DNA from: Hepsetus odoe
Lineage: Eukaryota; Chordata; Actinopteri; Characiformes; Hepsetidae
Length of the DNA: 64,000 bases
Direction: 5' to 3'
NCBI GenBank assembly: GCA_017165825.1
Contig: CM029370.1
Location: 26,188,247 to 26,252,246, forward strand
This document shows, piece by piece, positions 1-15,272 of the stretch. The stretch's first letter is position 1. Each line of letters opens with the position of its first letter. Under the pieces are notes generated by a model, which did not search any database, was not told where the DNA came from, and was given only the letters and a program-made list of their open reading frames with translations. The translations under genes and the position numbers were made by a program.

Positions 1-290
1 GTTTTTTTTTTTTTATACCTCACAGTCGATTCTGCTATGTTTTAAAGAATTTCTACATGCTTTTAACATCCTAAAAAAGGCTGGGTGTGTTTGAGAAAAG
101 TTTTTAAAACTATGATTTGGGTGACTGTGGTCTTCCAGCACTAAACAAAACAGGAAATGATGCCTAGCTGATCCTTCACCTTTGGTATGTGAATAAATGT
201 GTATTTTTCGTTCTCTAAACTATTCTTTTCAGCTTCGGCAGCACTGATTGACAGCATTAATAAAAACATAGCACTAGCTAAATGTCGTAC

Positions 291-2174
291 CTTCAGGCAG
301 CTCCTGTCTATTGGATCCATTGGAGTAGACTTGGGATGGACAACTCTTACATCCTCCCTGCCACATTCCAAAGCTGACCAGAGCTCAACCACGATAGCCT
401 GGATAAAACCTGTAAGGCCAGTCACAGGTCAGAAACAGGCCATGACTTCAAAATGCCTTCTGAGCATAGTTAACAAACAAGTAAGTGCTTTCAAATGTAT
501 TCATCAAAATGTGAAGTTATTTAAAGAAGTGAAAAGAGACAATAAAAAGAAATAGCATATCATATTATCTGATACGATCCTAAAACAGCATGTAATTGAT
601 ACTAATCTGATATTGAAAGATAGATATATAGATAGATAAATTATAATTTATTGTTTATTTATTTATAGCTCCTCTACTTTTTCTCCTGTACTTGTTCCTC
701 TTTCTCTATATCTTTATATATTTTTTTAAATATATTTTTTCTTTTCTTCTTCTGTACACCTGTCACTTTTATAAGAGCCCTGTAACGCCAAAATTTCCCA
801 TTCGTGGGATAATAAAAGATCACTCTACTCTACTCTACTATTTGTCTTTAAAGCTACAAATGAAGTAAACTACACTGCGTCTGTATCCAGCTCGGTGTTC
901 ATGTGGTGCAGTTTTGTGGATGTGGTTTAGGACACTGTTTGAGTTACTGCAAAATTAGATCGTTGCCCAAAACATTGTTAAAGCTGGCAATCTAAAAACA
1001 TTGTGCTCCGTAACTGTTAAAAAAAAAAAAAAAAAAAAAAGCTCAAGGTAAACTATTGAGCTTTGTGGCTACTATTTATCTCACAATAAGTAGTTGCATT
1101 TAGCTTAAGATAATGAAATCATTTATCAAGAAATACTTTTTTGAAACAAAACTTAAAAATTATTGCCCTGCTGCATTTCTTAGCCTGAGCAACTTGCCTT
1201 CGTCAAAATACTATTATTATACATTTCTGATGCCTGAAGAAAAAAAAAAAAAAAAAAGAATATAAACTGCTGCTTAGGAAATAATCTGTCCTGGTATTTA
1301 AGGCCATCTTACCCATCTGTACCAAGTGAGTCATAATAACTGGGAAATCAAGTGACAAATTCCCAGCTTTTTAAAATTAGATTAAAAACTCTCACACATA
1401 AAAATGATCACTGGTTCTGCAGTGGTAAGAGAGAGAGGTGATATTTATTTTGCTTTCTTTCTAAAGGTGACCTACCTGAGCTGTGCAAAGCAACGATGCC
1501 TGGGGCTGTAGCTGCAACCTGGGTCACCATTACACCATAGCCAAACTTCTCATACCGGCTTACCTGAGAGACAAAGCGAACGCTACTGTAATATGGACAG
1601 ACTAAATATTAAAATGACAAAAAGTTGAAAAAAAATCTATTTAATAATTTTTATCAAACTAGGGAAGTCCTATTTGATACCTGGAGCTTTTTGGTGAGCC
1701 TGGAGAACATGTAAGTGACACATTCATGGATGGCCCCTGTTTGCTGAAGCAGCAGCAGCCCTTTAGGTGTGGCTGCAAAGTTTAGCAGACTGTCCAAAAG
1801 CACCTCCTCCCAGGCAACTCTGCAGTCCAGCGCAGCAAAAAAGAGAAATTATTATTTATTAAGATGAGCACAATGTGACAGTGATGACAAAGAGACTAAG
1901 CAGAGAGAGAGAGGGACAGGCAAATGGAGAAAGCGAAAGAGGGAGATAGAGAGAGAAGTTACACAGAAGAGATAGAAAGCAAGTTACAAAGCCAGGGAGA
2001 ATTCAAAAGAGTAAAGGGTGTGTGTTTGTGTGTGTGTGTAAGAAAGAGACAATTGGCTAGAGGTTAGGAAGACAGAATGAGAAAGAGAGAGAGACTGTAA
2101 GAGTGAGTGAATGAGACAGACCAAGAAAAAGTGACAGATATGGACAAAAAGAGAAAACAAGTGATAGACAAAGA

Positions 2175-2205
<31 letters not shown>

Positions 2206-2326
2206 CCATACGCATGTTGGAGTTCCTGGGAGGATGACGGTGCTCCAGGGACAGGGGTGGGAACCCTCTCTGATAGTGAACTTGTCTGTGGGGAAGATGT
2301 CTCAGAGTGAGCCAGAGCCCCCATAC

Positions 2327-2370
<44 letters not shown>

Positions 2371-5300
2371 ACAAACTTCAGCTCATTAACACATTGAAAA
2401 TAACGATGGTTTCTGACACTCCACAGCCTCCCATCATCAAAGCACAGCCGTCTCACTAGATCTCATTACTGACAGTAAAGTGAGTCACACACAGCTTGGG
2501 CCATCTGTCGCTGCTGCCCCTCACAAAAGCTTCGGGAACGTGCACCCACAGCCCATTCAAAAATTTATGCCGTCATGAAAAGTGTTATACTCTTGGACAC
2601 AGTGGGATCTTGAGTTGAAAACGGCAGACTCCACATTCTGATTGGCAGATCTAGAACAGGGGCAATTTATACTGAACGTACGATCTCTCAACAAAACACA
2701 AGGTGCTCTCATGGGGAAAATGCCGTACCCCACAAAGTTTATATCTTGCTTGTGATGTCAACATCCATCAGCAATGCACACCATTTCAGGGCCAAGCGAG
2801 TTCCAATATGTGCTTTCAACCATAGTTTAGAAGAAAGTAAAAGATGCTTTTTTTTTTTTTTACCCAAGGAAGACTATACCTCACACAAGCTATATATGCT
2901 TAAGAAAGTGAAAAAAGTGAAAGTGACAGCCCTCGTCATTGCGAGGTCACAGCACAGCAGACAGTGAACCACAACGAAATTGGACCTCTGCATTTAACCC
3001 ATGCACACTCAAACACCGTGCAGCAGTGGACAGCTATTGAAAGTGCCCGGGGAGCAGTGACGGGGACGGCACCTTGCTCAAGGCTACCTCAGGGCAACCT
3101 ACTGGGAAGGGGTTCGAACCCCCGATCATGTGGCTAACACCTTAACCACTAGGCCACCGCTGCCCCGGTGTAGCGTATTTATTAGCTCAACAATAAAAAA
3201 GACAGCAAGATGATTTCAAAGAAGACAACGTGTCCTAAAACTTGATGGCCGATGTATGGAACAAAGTGGCATGACCAACAGCCATCCGTAATCTAAGCTG
3301 CTTATCCTAACCAGGATCACAGGGCTGCTGGATCCAGGTGCTCATAGAGTGAAAGGTGGAGAAACACCCAGGACGGGTCACCAGTCCATCGCAGGGCAGC
3401 TGCATGTCTTAGGACTGCGAGTGCAAAACAGATGCGGAGAGAACATAAACAGACTCCACAGCACTCAGGCCACCGTGGATGGGACCTGAACCCAAGAGAT
3501 TCTCACTGTGAGGCAACAGCAATAACGGCTAACAAGTACAATTTTGTGAAAAAACGAAAATGTGGCTGAACAATAAAAAAATACATTAAAAAAAAACACT
3601 AGAAAAGTTGAAGTGTCAGCTGTATTAACGCTGACGGAATTACCTTCCTCCAGGCTTTAGCTATGCTTTCATGCAGACTGTAGGGCCTGAGCACCTGTAG
3701 CCCCTCACAGGTGTTGTACATCTGGTGGCAAACAAAGATAAAGGCGCCCTTCACAGCAGGGGAGTTTTCCAGCTCGGTGGAAGCAGGCAGCTCTTTAGCC
3801 AGCAGCTTCTGAGTAAACTGCACGATTATATGTGCTGCTGAAATACTAAGGAAAAACACACAACTAAACATTAGTATTTGAAAGTTATACTATCAAAAAT
3901 AACGTTCCCTAAAGGAATAGTTTGATGTCTTGTTTGATCCCTCTGGAGTAAGCCAGGTTACTCTTACAAAGCAACTCATTCAAACAAATAAATATCTGGT
4001 TCTGGAAGAATATGATGTCTGCCATGTCTGCCCGCCTGCCATCTCCACTGTGTGCGTGCTGATTACCTGCATGGACGCAAGGGCAGACAAAAGCAATAAA
4101 ATATAACCTGAGAGCTAAATTAGATTTGCTTACCCTTCACCCTCAGCGGAGACAAGTTTCCTCTCATAAAGAAACAATGCTAAACCGCGCTGGGTGGTAG
4201 CGATCCTTGCCAAAGTGTCTGCAATGTGAGTGAGGCTACATTCTGGGGAGTTTAATTTGGCCTGTGACACAAAAACAAATTGAAAAGGCTTTGAGCAAAT
4301 TGTGCAAGGCATACAGAATAACATCCAGTAGCTGCAAAATATGGAACCTGATCAGAAAAAAGCCTGGTTTGCTGGTCACAGCATCAATATTAATAAGGAA
4401 CTCTTATATATACACATATTGTAGTCAGACTCAATTAAGCATATCCCGACTGTGACACTTAAGCATATTCTTGTATGGAGCATAACGTTTACAGCACTGG
4501 GCTATGATTCAACTGGTTCTACGTGAACGGCAGTAAAACTCAGAATGAAATGTTAGCCAGCATTTATAACAAGAAGGTCATCGTTGCTTGACGCATTTCA
4601 ATTGTCTAGACATAAAAATGAGACAGGAACAGAATGGGTACTCCATGCTGACCGGCTTTCCTTTCAGCAAAGCAAGGATGGGGGCCAGTAGGGTCTCTAT
4701 GACTGGGGTTTGGTAGATGCAATCCACTGCACAGTCAGTGCGTTCACACAAGGTCTTCAGGACATCGATCACCAAAGAAGCGGGAGACAGCGAGTCTATA
4801 AAACACGAGCAACATCCATCAACTTTGTCATACAGTCACTCACTAACTCACTCATTTTCATAGCCACTTGTCCTAATTAGGGTCGCGGAGGCTGCAGCCT
4901 ATCCCGGCTCTCAGGGTGAAAGGCAAGGAATCACCAGTCGATCACAGGGCAGACGAACACATTCACACACACACACACATGCCTGCAGCCAATTCAGCAT
5001 CTCCAATCCACCTTACGTGCAGGTCTTTGGATGGTGGAAGATAGCTCCCAGAGCTCCCAGAAGAAACATACGCAGACACAGGGAACATGCTAACTCCATA
5101 CAGAAAGGACCCGGACTGTCCCGTCTGGGAATCGAACCCAGGACCTTCGGGCTGTGAGGCAACAGTGCTACCCACTGTGCCGCCTCATTGTCATACAGCT
5201 AATTTATCACAGACATCTAGACTTATGAATATTGACTGTAATAAGATTGAAGGATAATTCCCCTTTACCACCACACAAACACTGTTGAAAGCATATTATT

Positions 5301-6381
5301 ATAAAACACTTTTGATAGAAAAGCAATGACACTAGCACGGTGGTAGCATGGTAGTGTGTGTGTATATTTTTGGAGTGGTCTGTTAACGGTGTGAAAACCT
5401 GTGGCCTTCTCACAGACCGTAAGTGTAGTGAAAATGAAATGAAAGCGACTATTTGTAATTGTGAACATGACACAGCACACGTAATGCTTCTGTGCATTCA
5501 AACTAACACATTTTTAAGCAAACGATTCTCAGCCCAGCAGTGACATCAAGGAAGTGGTGGACGATGTGGCGCAAACATTAAATCATGATATTTTTAAATG
5601 CGTGCAAGATGTGTCACGATCTTTTTTCCTCAGCTGAGAACCTGAGAAAATATTTAAACTAAGAATACAATGATTTATCAGTATTTCAACAAAATATGCT
5701 GCATTTGAAATGACATTGTCATTGCTCACCATTCAGTGTCGATGTTTAAGCCAGTTCAGTGGAAAGGAAAAACTCCCTCAGAGTAGGAGGAAGAAACTTT
5801 GAAATGAAGGTGGTAAAGGGGAACCCACATGAGAAGAAATCACACCCAGACATGACCCCAAAAAGCATGGCGTTGTTTCTAAAACCTAAAGAACACTGGA
5901 GCATCTGATTGATTTCTTATAGCTCATCACGAACTACTGTGCTACTACCAGCCCATTCACTGCTATCCTTCCTAAAAATGTCGAGTCATCAACAAAGGTG
6001 CTTTTGTGTTCTTTTTTCTATTAAAGGATGCCATAGAGGTGGCGATGAGCTACAGAATTACAAAATAAACCTATAAAGATAGGTGTCAGATAAATAAGTG
6101 AGAACATATTGGGGTCAATAGGAAGTGCTGTTGAGCCCAAATATGGAAACAGTTAAGCACACACTGGGCACTGGTACGTATACAGAAACTTCACTCAAAC
6201 TATCCCTTAGTGTTATCGATTCACCTTTCTTTCTAAAGATTAGCGAAAAAAGTCAATGAACCTTTACTAATGCAGGAAGCTGGCATGAAACCGAGAGAGA
6301 AGGAGCATGATAACAGCCCATAAAATGATCTACTAATGAATCCAAGGTATGGGCTATCAGGGAAAAAAAAGGAAAGAAAAG

Positions 6382-6427
<46 letters not shown>

Positions 6428-7067
6428 AGAACACTGTCACGAAGCACACTGATAAAGACGTCTGAAACCGAACTCTTCCTGAAATGAACTATAAATCCTG
6501 AACTTCCTGAACTATAAATAAAGTAGACAAAGGTTCATCATAAATTCCAGCTAATCCTTCCCTCGCCCCACAAAGCCATCCGAATGATTCATACGGGACA
6601 GATGTTACTGTCACAGAAGGGGGCACTTCTGTGGGCAGTGCCATGGAAATCTACAGGATATGAATCAGTAAGACACACCTGAGTGCGAAGACTCTGAGCC
6701 TGATGTATTGGGGTGCTGGTACATGATGTTAATCAGGATTATAACCAAGTCAGTCAGAGATACGGGATCTGGAACAGAGAGCAAGAAGACTAAAGAGTGA
6801 CGCATCACATCAGTCAGCGTGTGTGTATGGGTTCTGCGGTCTTAAGCAGAATGCGATAACTCTTTCCTCATACTTCACTGACCTCTCCTTTTCCTCACTT
6901 TAATGGGAAAAAGTTTTCTCCCGTTAGTGTACATCAGAAGTCTCCCGAGCACACAGAGCGAGTGAATGAAGTAAGCGTACTCCAGTTCCTTGGCACTGTA
7001 GAAGCTTCTCTGAGCAAGGCCTGGAGGGACAGGAATCAAAACAGAAAACTCACTGAACTATTTCTTT

Positions 7068-7104
<37 letters not shown>

Positions 7105-10100
7105 GCTGAAAAGAATTGAAATAAATGCAGGAAAGTGTGTGTCATATTTTAGGGTACTTTCACCTTTCTGACTTTATTTAGAGCAAAACCCAAAATGGCA
7201 TGATATTAAGCTTCAGAGAAGAAAGAAGCCACGTGTTACTTAATGTTTTTACTTGATTTTTGGTTTTCAATGCCTGGCATGCACTTTAACCAGGTCTGCT
7301 TTGACTAGTGTAATTATTGACTATATAAAAAAGCACATTCAAAACCAAACAGTTCTTTATAATCAATGTGTTTTCTGCTCTTACAGCTTCTACTCTTCAG
7401 GGAAGGCTTTAAACTAGATGCTGGAACGTTGTTGTGCAAGACCGATTCCATGCGGTCACAAGACCAGCAGTAAAGTCGGGTTTTGATGTTGAATGGTGGT
7501 TATATACAATACACTGTAAAAGCTGAGTATTTCTGTGCACAGTTTATAAATGAAAGGGATTGTTGGCTCTCCGTGCTGAGTATGTCCTGAGTATGGACCT
7601 CATGTTTTCAGGATGTTTCACGGCATGAATCCCTGCAAGATCCACTGTTAATTGTAAATGCCACAAAGCCTAAATATAATCAGTAAAAGTATCTGAGAAC
7701 ATCTCACAATTCGGAGGAGCAGAAACAGGAGCCTATACAGCCAAAGGTTTTGAGAACATCATAAGTATTGGTTTTCACAAAATTTGCTGCTTTGGTATTT
7801 TTAGATCTTTTTGTCAGATGTTTTTATGGTAACTGAAGTATAATTACAAGCACTTCATACATTTCAAAGGATTTTATTGGCCATTACATTCATTTTTAGA
7901 GTTTGTCAGAACTTGGGGGTTTTTGTTTGTCTGCACTGCCTCTTGAGGATTGACCACAAATGCTCGATGGGATTAAGGTCTGGGGAGTTTCCTGGTCATG
8001 GACACAAAATGTCATTGTTTTGTTCCCCCAGCCGCTTAGTTATCACTTTTGCCTTGTGGCACCTTACTCCATCATGCTGGAAAAGGCATCGTTCTTGGTT
8101 GGTTGGGAGAAGTTGCTCTTGGAGGGTTTTTTGGTGCCATTCTTTATTCATGGCTGTGTCGTTTGGCAAAATTGTGAGTGAGCCTCTCCCTTGGCTGAGA
8201 AGTAACTCCACACACGAATGATCTCAGGATTTTGCCTTAGTGTTGGCATCACACAGGAGTGATGGTGGCGCTCATGTTTTCTTCTCTGGACAGTTTTTTT
8301 TTTTTTTTTTCGGGATGCCCAGAAAGGGGATTCATCAGAAAAAATGAGCTCACCCCAGTTCTCAGCAGTCCAATTCTGTAGCGTATTCTGCAGAATATCA
8401 GTCAGTCCCTATTGTTTTCCTTGGAGAGAAGTGGCTTCTTTGCTGCCCTTCTTGACAGCAGACCATCCTCCAAAGTCTTCTCCTAACTGTGTACCTGCCT
8501 GCTACCCTTCCTCAGCAAGCTCTGCACTGGTGGTGCCCCAATCCAACAGCTGAATCAACTTTAGGAGATGGTCTTGGTGCTTGCTGGACTTTCTTGGGCG
8601 TCGTGAAACCGAGTGATCTAAAAGTGAAAGTGAAAGTGCCTCCCCATTGTGAAACGCAGCACAGCCCAACACAACAAAATTCAACCTCTGCGTTTCACCC
8701 ATACACACACGTGCAGCAGGGGGCAGCTACTGAAAGAGCCCAGGGAGCAGTGATGGGAACAGTACCTTGCTCAAGGGTAACTCAGGGCAAACTATTGGTG
8801 AGGGAATCAAACCCACAATCTTCTGATCTGGGGCAACTCCCTAACCACAGCGCTGCCCCATTGCAAAGCAATGATGACTGAACAAATTCCTTGCAGGTAA
8901 TCATGGTTAACAGAAGAAGAGCAATGATCTCAAGCACCACCCTCCTATTAAACCATCCTGTCTGCTATTCTAACTCAATCAGCATGACAGAGTGATCTCC
9001 AGCCTTGTCCTCCTCAACGCTCTCACCGGTGTTAAAAACAGGATCACTCAAATGATGTCCTTTTGTGGCTGAAATCCAGTGGAAATGATTTTTAGGGATT
9101 AAATTCATTTGATGATAGAGGGACTTTTGCAAATAATTACAATTCATCTGATCACTATTCAATACATTCTGCAGTTTGTGCAAATTGCCATCATAAAAAC
9201 TGAGGCAGCTTCGTGAAAACTAATATTTATGTCATTCTCAAAACTTATTTTTTCCATGGCTTCAAACACAAAATGGATCTGATATAAATCAGGTTCACTC
9301 ACTTCCAGAAAAAAAAATGTATTACAAGGTTATCAGCATGCACCCAGCTGGCAGAGGGGACATTCTCAAGAGTACAGTCATATCTCCCATTATTTTTACA
9401 TCTGTGAGCACTCTTCAGACCTGCTAGGTGCAGCATGAGTGCACGCCAGCTGTGCAGGAAAGACCAACAACCAAGCTGCTGGAAAGAAAAAAAAAAAAAA
9501 AAAAAAACCTAGAGCCAAAATGCTGAATCTGGTGTCAGAGCTAAAGTAAAGCCAGAAAAAAATCCAAAACATAGCTCAGGTTGTATGCATGTAAAGTGCC
9601 ATGGCCTTCATATTATCTATAGCTATCTCTCCACAGGCGTTAAGATAAACTGGGCACTGTGCTCCAGAAGAACACAGAGTAACAGCACACATGCCCTAAT
9701 ATGGCAGCCTGACTGATTATTCAGCATGAATGAGGACAACAGGGACGTGCCAGGAGAAAAAGAAATGGAAGAGAGACTTATGGAAATGCAAGAAAGTGAG
9801 TCTCTTCAGTATTCAGAAGAGACAAACAATACCGGCCGTGACTGTGTGCATTTTTCATCAAGTAATGTTAATGTTGCTGGTGTACATCTCACCACTCTTA
9901 CAACAGATCAATTAAAAATGAGAAAATCATTACGGGGCTATCCTCAAAACTAAAGGGGCTACAAATTGCAAAATATGCATTCACCTTATTAGCTCTCGTC
10001 TATTTTGCCTTAATTTGAAGTCCTTTTGAATGACTCTTAAGCCTGTTTTCTATTTTGCACGCTTAAAAATGAACATAGCTTCATAGTTTTGATAGTGTAG

Positions 10101-11089
10101 TCAGTTTTTCGGGTCCCCCTAGTCTAGAGATAAGCTCTATTTGTCAAACTAATGGTTAAAAGGAACAGACACATTCTCCACTGCTGTTTGCACAATTCTT
10201 CTCCACACATTTCCCAGAAGGGCTCAACAGATTAAAAGATAAATAAATAAATCACAGATTAAACTGGGCTGTTTCTTGCAATGTCTTACGGTTTTCCTCC
10301 TTTGACTGAACAGACAAAAACAGTTGCTAAATATCACTGTAGAATGTGTGTGCACATCATCAGCTATGCACATGTATTTACATAAATGAGGTGTTTGTCA
10401 TATGATTAAAATAGATCATAAAGGCCTTTTCAAGACATTCTAAATGGCCACAAAACCACTTTTACAATCAAAAGAGCAACGATTCACATACTGCAGTGCC
10501 ACGAACAGCCCAGTTATTCTGTCAAGATTTAAACGTACAAACTTTAGACAGATATGTCTCACGAGAGCTTTGTCAAAATCTCTTTTTTAAGGAAATTTTC
10601 AAAGATTGCGCATTTCCACTGTAAACTTTTCTGAGCTGGACTTTTATTCTGAAATAACTTTTGGTGATTTCGATATATTTTGTCACAACGCCCAAGGACG
10701 CTGTGAAGTTCGTATAAAAGCAAGACCATACCGATCTGTTGATGCTCCATGGCATGAGTGATCTCCAAGGTTTCCTCTCGAACAGGGTCAAAGGACTCAA
10801 AGTAATAAATGCACTGCTGAACAGCCGTAACAATCTAGAAAAAGAAGAGACATGGGTTCTCCGCTCATTAAGCCCTTAGAGTCCATGAGCCAGCAATCTG
10901 TTCAGGGTTCTAAGAAAAAACTTCCATTTTTGCATATTTGCCACACTTAATTGTTACAGCTGTTCAAACAAAGTCAATTCAGTTTCATTAAGCACAAAAT
11001 ATTTTAAATGGCCAATTACTGAAGGGACATTTGTCCAACACTAACCCCATGAATTTATGAATAAATTAAGGAATTAAATTCTTGTGCTG

Positions 11090-11145
<56 letters not shown>

Positions 11146-14100
11146 TAAACAGTGAATTTATCCTCTTAACCCATCCTTCACACACCCATAGGGTGTGCAC
11201 ATTGCACATTGGGTACACTTTGCGTGATGAACATGTAAAGACAGGAAATCAGGGCACTGTATTTTCACAAACATATAAAACTGAAAAATAGAATCCAATC
11301 ACAACTACTGCCTCTAATTTCTAAAAGAAACAACAGTATACTTCGATTATAATTTTAAAAAAAACTTACCACTGACTTATATTTCCTTTCAAGAAGCCTC
11401 AAAACAACAGTCCTGCTGTAGTACCCATGCTGAGGGTAGACAACAACAGCATTAACAGTTACACACAAAACTTTTAGAAGTCGACATTATCACTAAAAAT
11501 GGCAAAAGCGTGATATCATTTTTACTCTTCCATGATTTCTCGTTCACACCTCACTGAAACAAAATGTTCTCCTAAACCTTGAGCGTTAAGCGTTTAACTA
11601 AACTTTCAACGAATAAAAGTTAAACTTGTGTTTGTAAGAACAGAAAAGGTAACTGCTGGATGTGCAGCTTAATTTCACTGAAAGAAAATAACTGCAATTC
11701 CATTTGATACGGTGAGACTCACAGAATACAGAAAAATTGTTGACAGAATAAGATGTGTGATCATTAGGTGAACATATGATAAACCAAACAGGAAAATAAC
11801 AACACGTGACTTTCTGTGGGTTAAGAATCACTGATGCAATACGGCTCACCATCCATGTCTTGAACCACGTGGCTTTGATGTCCAACAGAGACAGAAAGTA
11901 TACTGGCTCTAGAGCTTTCTCTTGGACGTGAGCGCCCATGCCATGCTCATGATGAAGAGAGAGAAGCGAGAGGGTGCTCTCTATGATTTCTTCCATGTAT
12001 CTACAATATGGAGCAAAGGCAATGCACACATGTTGAAGGAAGCGGGAAATGGGGACGAGCGAGTAAAGAGCAAAAGGGCAAAAGCTCACTTCTCAGGATG
12101 GCGTATCCAAAACGTTGTGACTTCTTTCTGAAAGTCATTCATTAATCGCATCTAGGAAGACAGAACATGTCAGTTAAACTTGAGCCTCAAAAGAGCCTAA
12201 TCCTATAAACCTCAGGGCAGCAACACTGTAATCGCCACGTACTTGCTTAAGCAGACGAGCAATATCTGGTTTATTCACGTCCATCCCTGCTGACTCAATC
12301 GGAAAACTCAGCTTGTGATACAGGAAGTCACTTTCCAGACTCCTCACTAAAAGAAAACAAAATATCTTCTAATGTAATTTTTTTGGGGGGGAGGGGGGGT
12401 TAGTAAAATCCAACATGAAAACATCGTTACCTAGGCTGGTGTATATTTCTCTTGTCACGTTGAGAGGAGAGGAAGAAAATGTTTTCGCAAAGAAGCGTAA
12501 AACCTTGTCCTAAAAAACAGAGCAAAGAAAAGACAATAAAACAACTTTCTCCAGGATCTCCGGGAAGCCGACACCATAAGAGGTGAGAATTGTGGCAGCC
12601 TCACACCTTCAGGATGTGGTGAAAATCTTTCAAATAACAGGTTAACAGGCACTTTACACCCGTCACAGACAGCTAAAGAGTCCAGAGCGACTTTACTCTT
12701 TATCTTATCATTTTAAACTCTTACAAGAATATTTTCGTGTCTGGTGTAGGTGAGAAGGAAATTAGTGAACTACGTGTAATCTGTCACAGTATTTTAGATA
12801 AATAAAACATTTCAAATTGGCATTCGTGATTCTCACTTGATGAATGTTTCCAAAGAATTTTTAGCAATACAGTGTGGGGAAAGTTATGAACTCCTACTTT
12901 ATCGCTGAAATATTTGAAAGTCAGTATTGGCTCTTACACTAAGCTCAGGGTCAGGCTCAGCAAGGGCAGCGGAGAGGTTTCTACGCAAACCAGTCCAGCT
13001 CTCACAACTTAGAACATCAGAAGGAGGAGCACAGCACAGAGACTGCAAGGCTTCCCAACGTACCTGCAGTAAGGGCATGAGATACAGAAAAACTGATTAA
13101 GGTCTCCAAACACTGAGGAGACACTACATTTGCTGTGTTTCACAGACACTAATTAGAAGTGACTTACAGAACACACAACATAACATTCACTGTCTATTTG
13201 GAAAAGTTATCCCTGATCCAACAGAGATAGGCCAAAGTCTAAAGATACCATCAAGACTAAAGCTGGGTCAGAAACAGGAGTCTGTGCTCATGCGTTAATG
13301 CATCAAATATAGAGATTACAGGGGTAGATACTTCTTGTTAAGTGCATAATTAATGCGGAACAAGGTTTGGTGAGGCATGCTGCTGAAAAAAATGGTCATT
13401 TACCTCTCTCGGCCTGCTCGGGTCAAGCTTCTCAGAAATTACCTGCAGCTGTTCCTGCCTGATGAAGGCGTAGCTCTGTTTTAATAAGAGAAGCAAATGA
13501 ATTAAAGATTGCATTTCTAAATACATCATTCCGTTGTAATGATATATGCAGAATTTGTGACCTAATGGTTCTAAACTTGAACAGTCTGACGGTCTATGGC
13601 CCGACTCCCTGTGCCTGTGATGAAAGCCACACGACCTTTATAATGTACATATTTAATTATAGGTTAAATGTTCTGGAGTAAAGGTCTGAAAGTCCAAGTC
13701 TAAATTTCAGCATACACACAATGTGACAAAAGAATGAAGAAATGAAAGCAAAAGAGACTAGTCAAATCCGTTACTGTAACTGCACACTTACATGACATTA
13801 AAATCTTTCTTTTCTACTTTCTCATTAAACAGCAAGAAAAAAAAACATAATACGACATATCTTGCATTTTGATGTTTATAATTGTTTCTTTTTTTCCATG
13901 CATGGCTTAAAAAAAGGTCTCAGGAGCTGAAAAATGAAGTGAATATTTGCATTTTGGAGCTACTGAGACCCTGTCCCACAACAACATGTTCCAGTTTATC
14001 AAGGAATGCTCAATAAAGGAATAGAAATGCAACCCATCACCTGATTAAAAGAGGAGTCGCTGTCTGAGCAGTTGTCTGTGTAGTGGCTGCTTGACTGTTC

Positions 14101-15227
14101 GTGTTGGCTTTTTCTATGCAGCTCCTCCTTTTTCAGCTGATCCTCTTCAAATTTATTGATCAGTGATTCCACAATCACCATCATGGTCTGCTTCAAAGTC
14201 TGCATCATCTGTTTATATCTATTAAACAACAACACTTCTGTCTCCCAAACATATCATCTACATATCTCAAACGCATTCGCCAGCATTCACCTAATCTCTA
14301 TCTGAAGCAAGATCCCATTAAGTGTTGTGATAATAGCGTTTTGAGGAAGCAGGTTTTATGTAAAGGAAAACATGAAATAACCAGTTATGTGCTGCTGATG
14401 TGGGAAAGATTAGGTAGGAAGATGCTGGAGTACTGCTTTAAAAGGAATTAGAACTGACATAAGATTAGGCTACATACTGTTGGGATTCTCTTGTCCTTCT
14501 GGTGACTGCATGGACCAGAGTGTCCTGCCCTGTCCCAATGGCGTGACTGTCACCCTTGGCACAGCTCTCAGTCTCCTCTTCAATAACTGCCCCCAGCATG
14601 CTCTCGACATACTGCCGTAGATACTTGACAAACTCATAGCTGTGCAAAAAAGGCAAGAGAGAGAAAGAGAGAGAGAGAGAATTAAAATAAATCACTGCAG
14701 AATCACCTACTGTTTGATTAGCCAAATAGGTCTCCGTTCATTTCACATACTCACTGACCTCCATTGGCTACCTATGGTCGTCCAAATGAAATCCAAGTCA
14801 CTCAAGCTCGCCTACGGAGTGACTTCTGGATCTGCGCCTAATTAAACTCGATCAAACAGGCACACACACTCCATTTTCATTTCTTCAGTTCCCTCTAAGG
14901 AACATCCCCTGGTATTACTATCCTTACACACCTGGTAAAAAAAGGCCTTGTTCTCTGTTTAATGCATAAGAGCTTAAACTTCACATGTAGCAGAAATTTT
15001 AGTTTCATTTTAGCTCATATCTAGCCTTTCTAGTGTGAGGGACATGTTTCCTTCGGAAATGACAAAACATCTGCAGAACGTACTCACCCCTCTCCTGCTC
15101 TCCTCAGATTCAAACACTCTCACTCATTCATTTTCATAGACGCTTTTCCCAATTAGGGTCTTCCAGGGTGAAAGGTGGGGAAACACCCTGGACGGGTCGC
15201 CAGTCCATTGCGGGGGGGGGGGGGGGG

Positions 15228-15272
<45 letters not shown>

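Noticed and set aside
199..555. 118-codon plus-strand ORF at left edge
   Set aside because: Antisense to the tbc1d32 exon 291-409; a shadow frame.
2057..2456. Minus-strand ORFs with poly-CV and poly-LS tracts
   Set aside because: Mostly microsatellite translation; only the short SLSERVPTPVPGAPSSSQ part is a genuine tbc1d32 exon.
5207..5543. Overlapping ORFs of 60-96 codons on both strands
   Set aside because: Intron of tbc1d32; none fits the exon phases or resembles the protein.
7009..7011. Acceptor CTCAG|AGAAG for tbc1d32 exon 6883-7020
   Set aside because: It would leave the exon in the wrong phase with the upstream exon; the acceptor 11 bases further upstream (CCCTCCAG|GCCTTG) has a better pyrimidine tract and restores phase.
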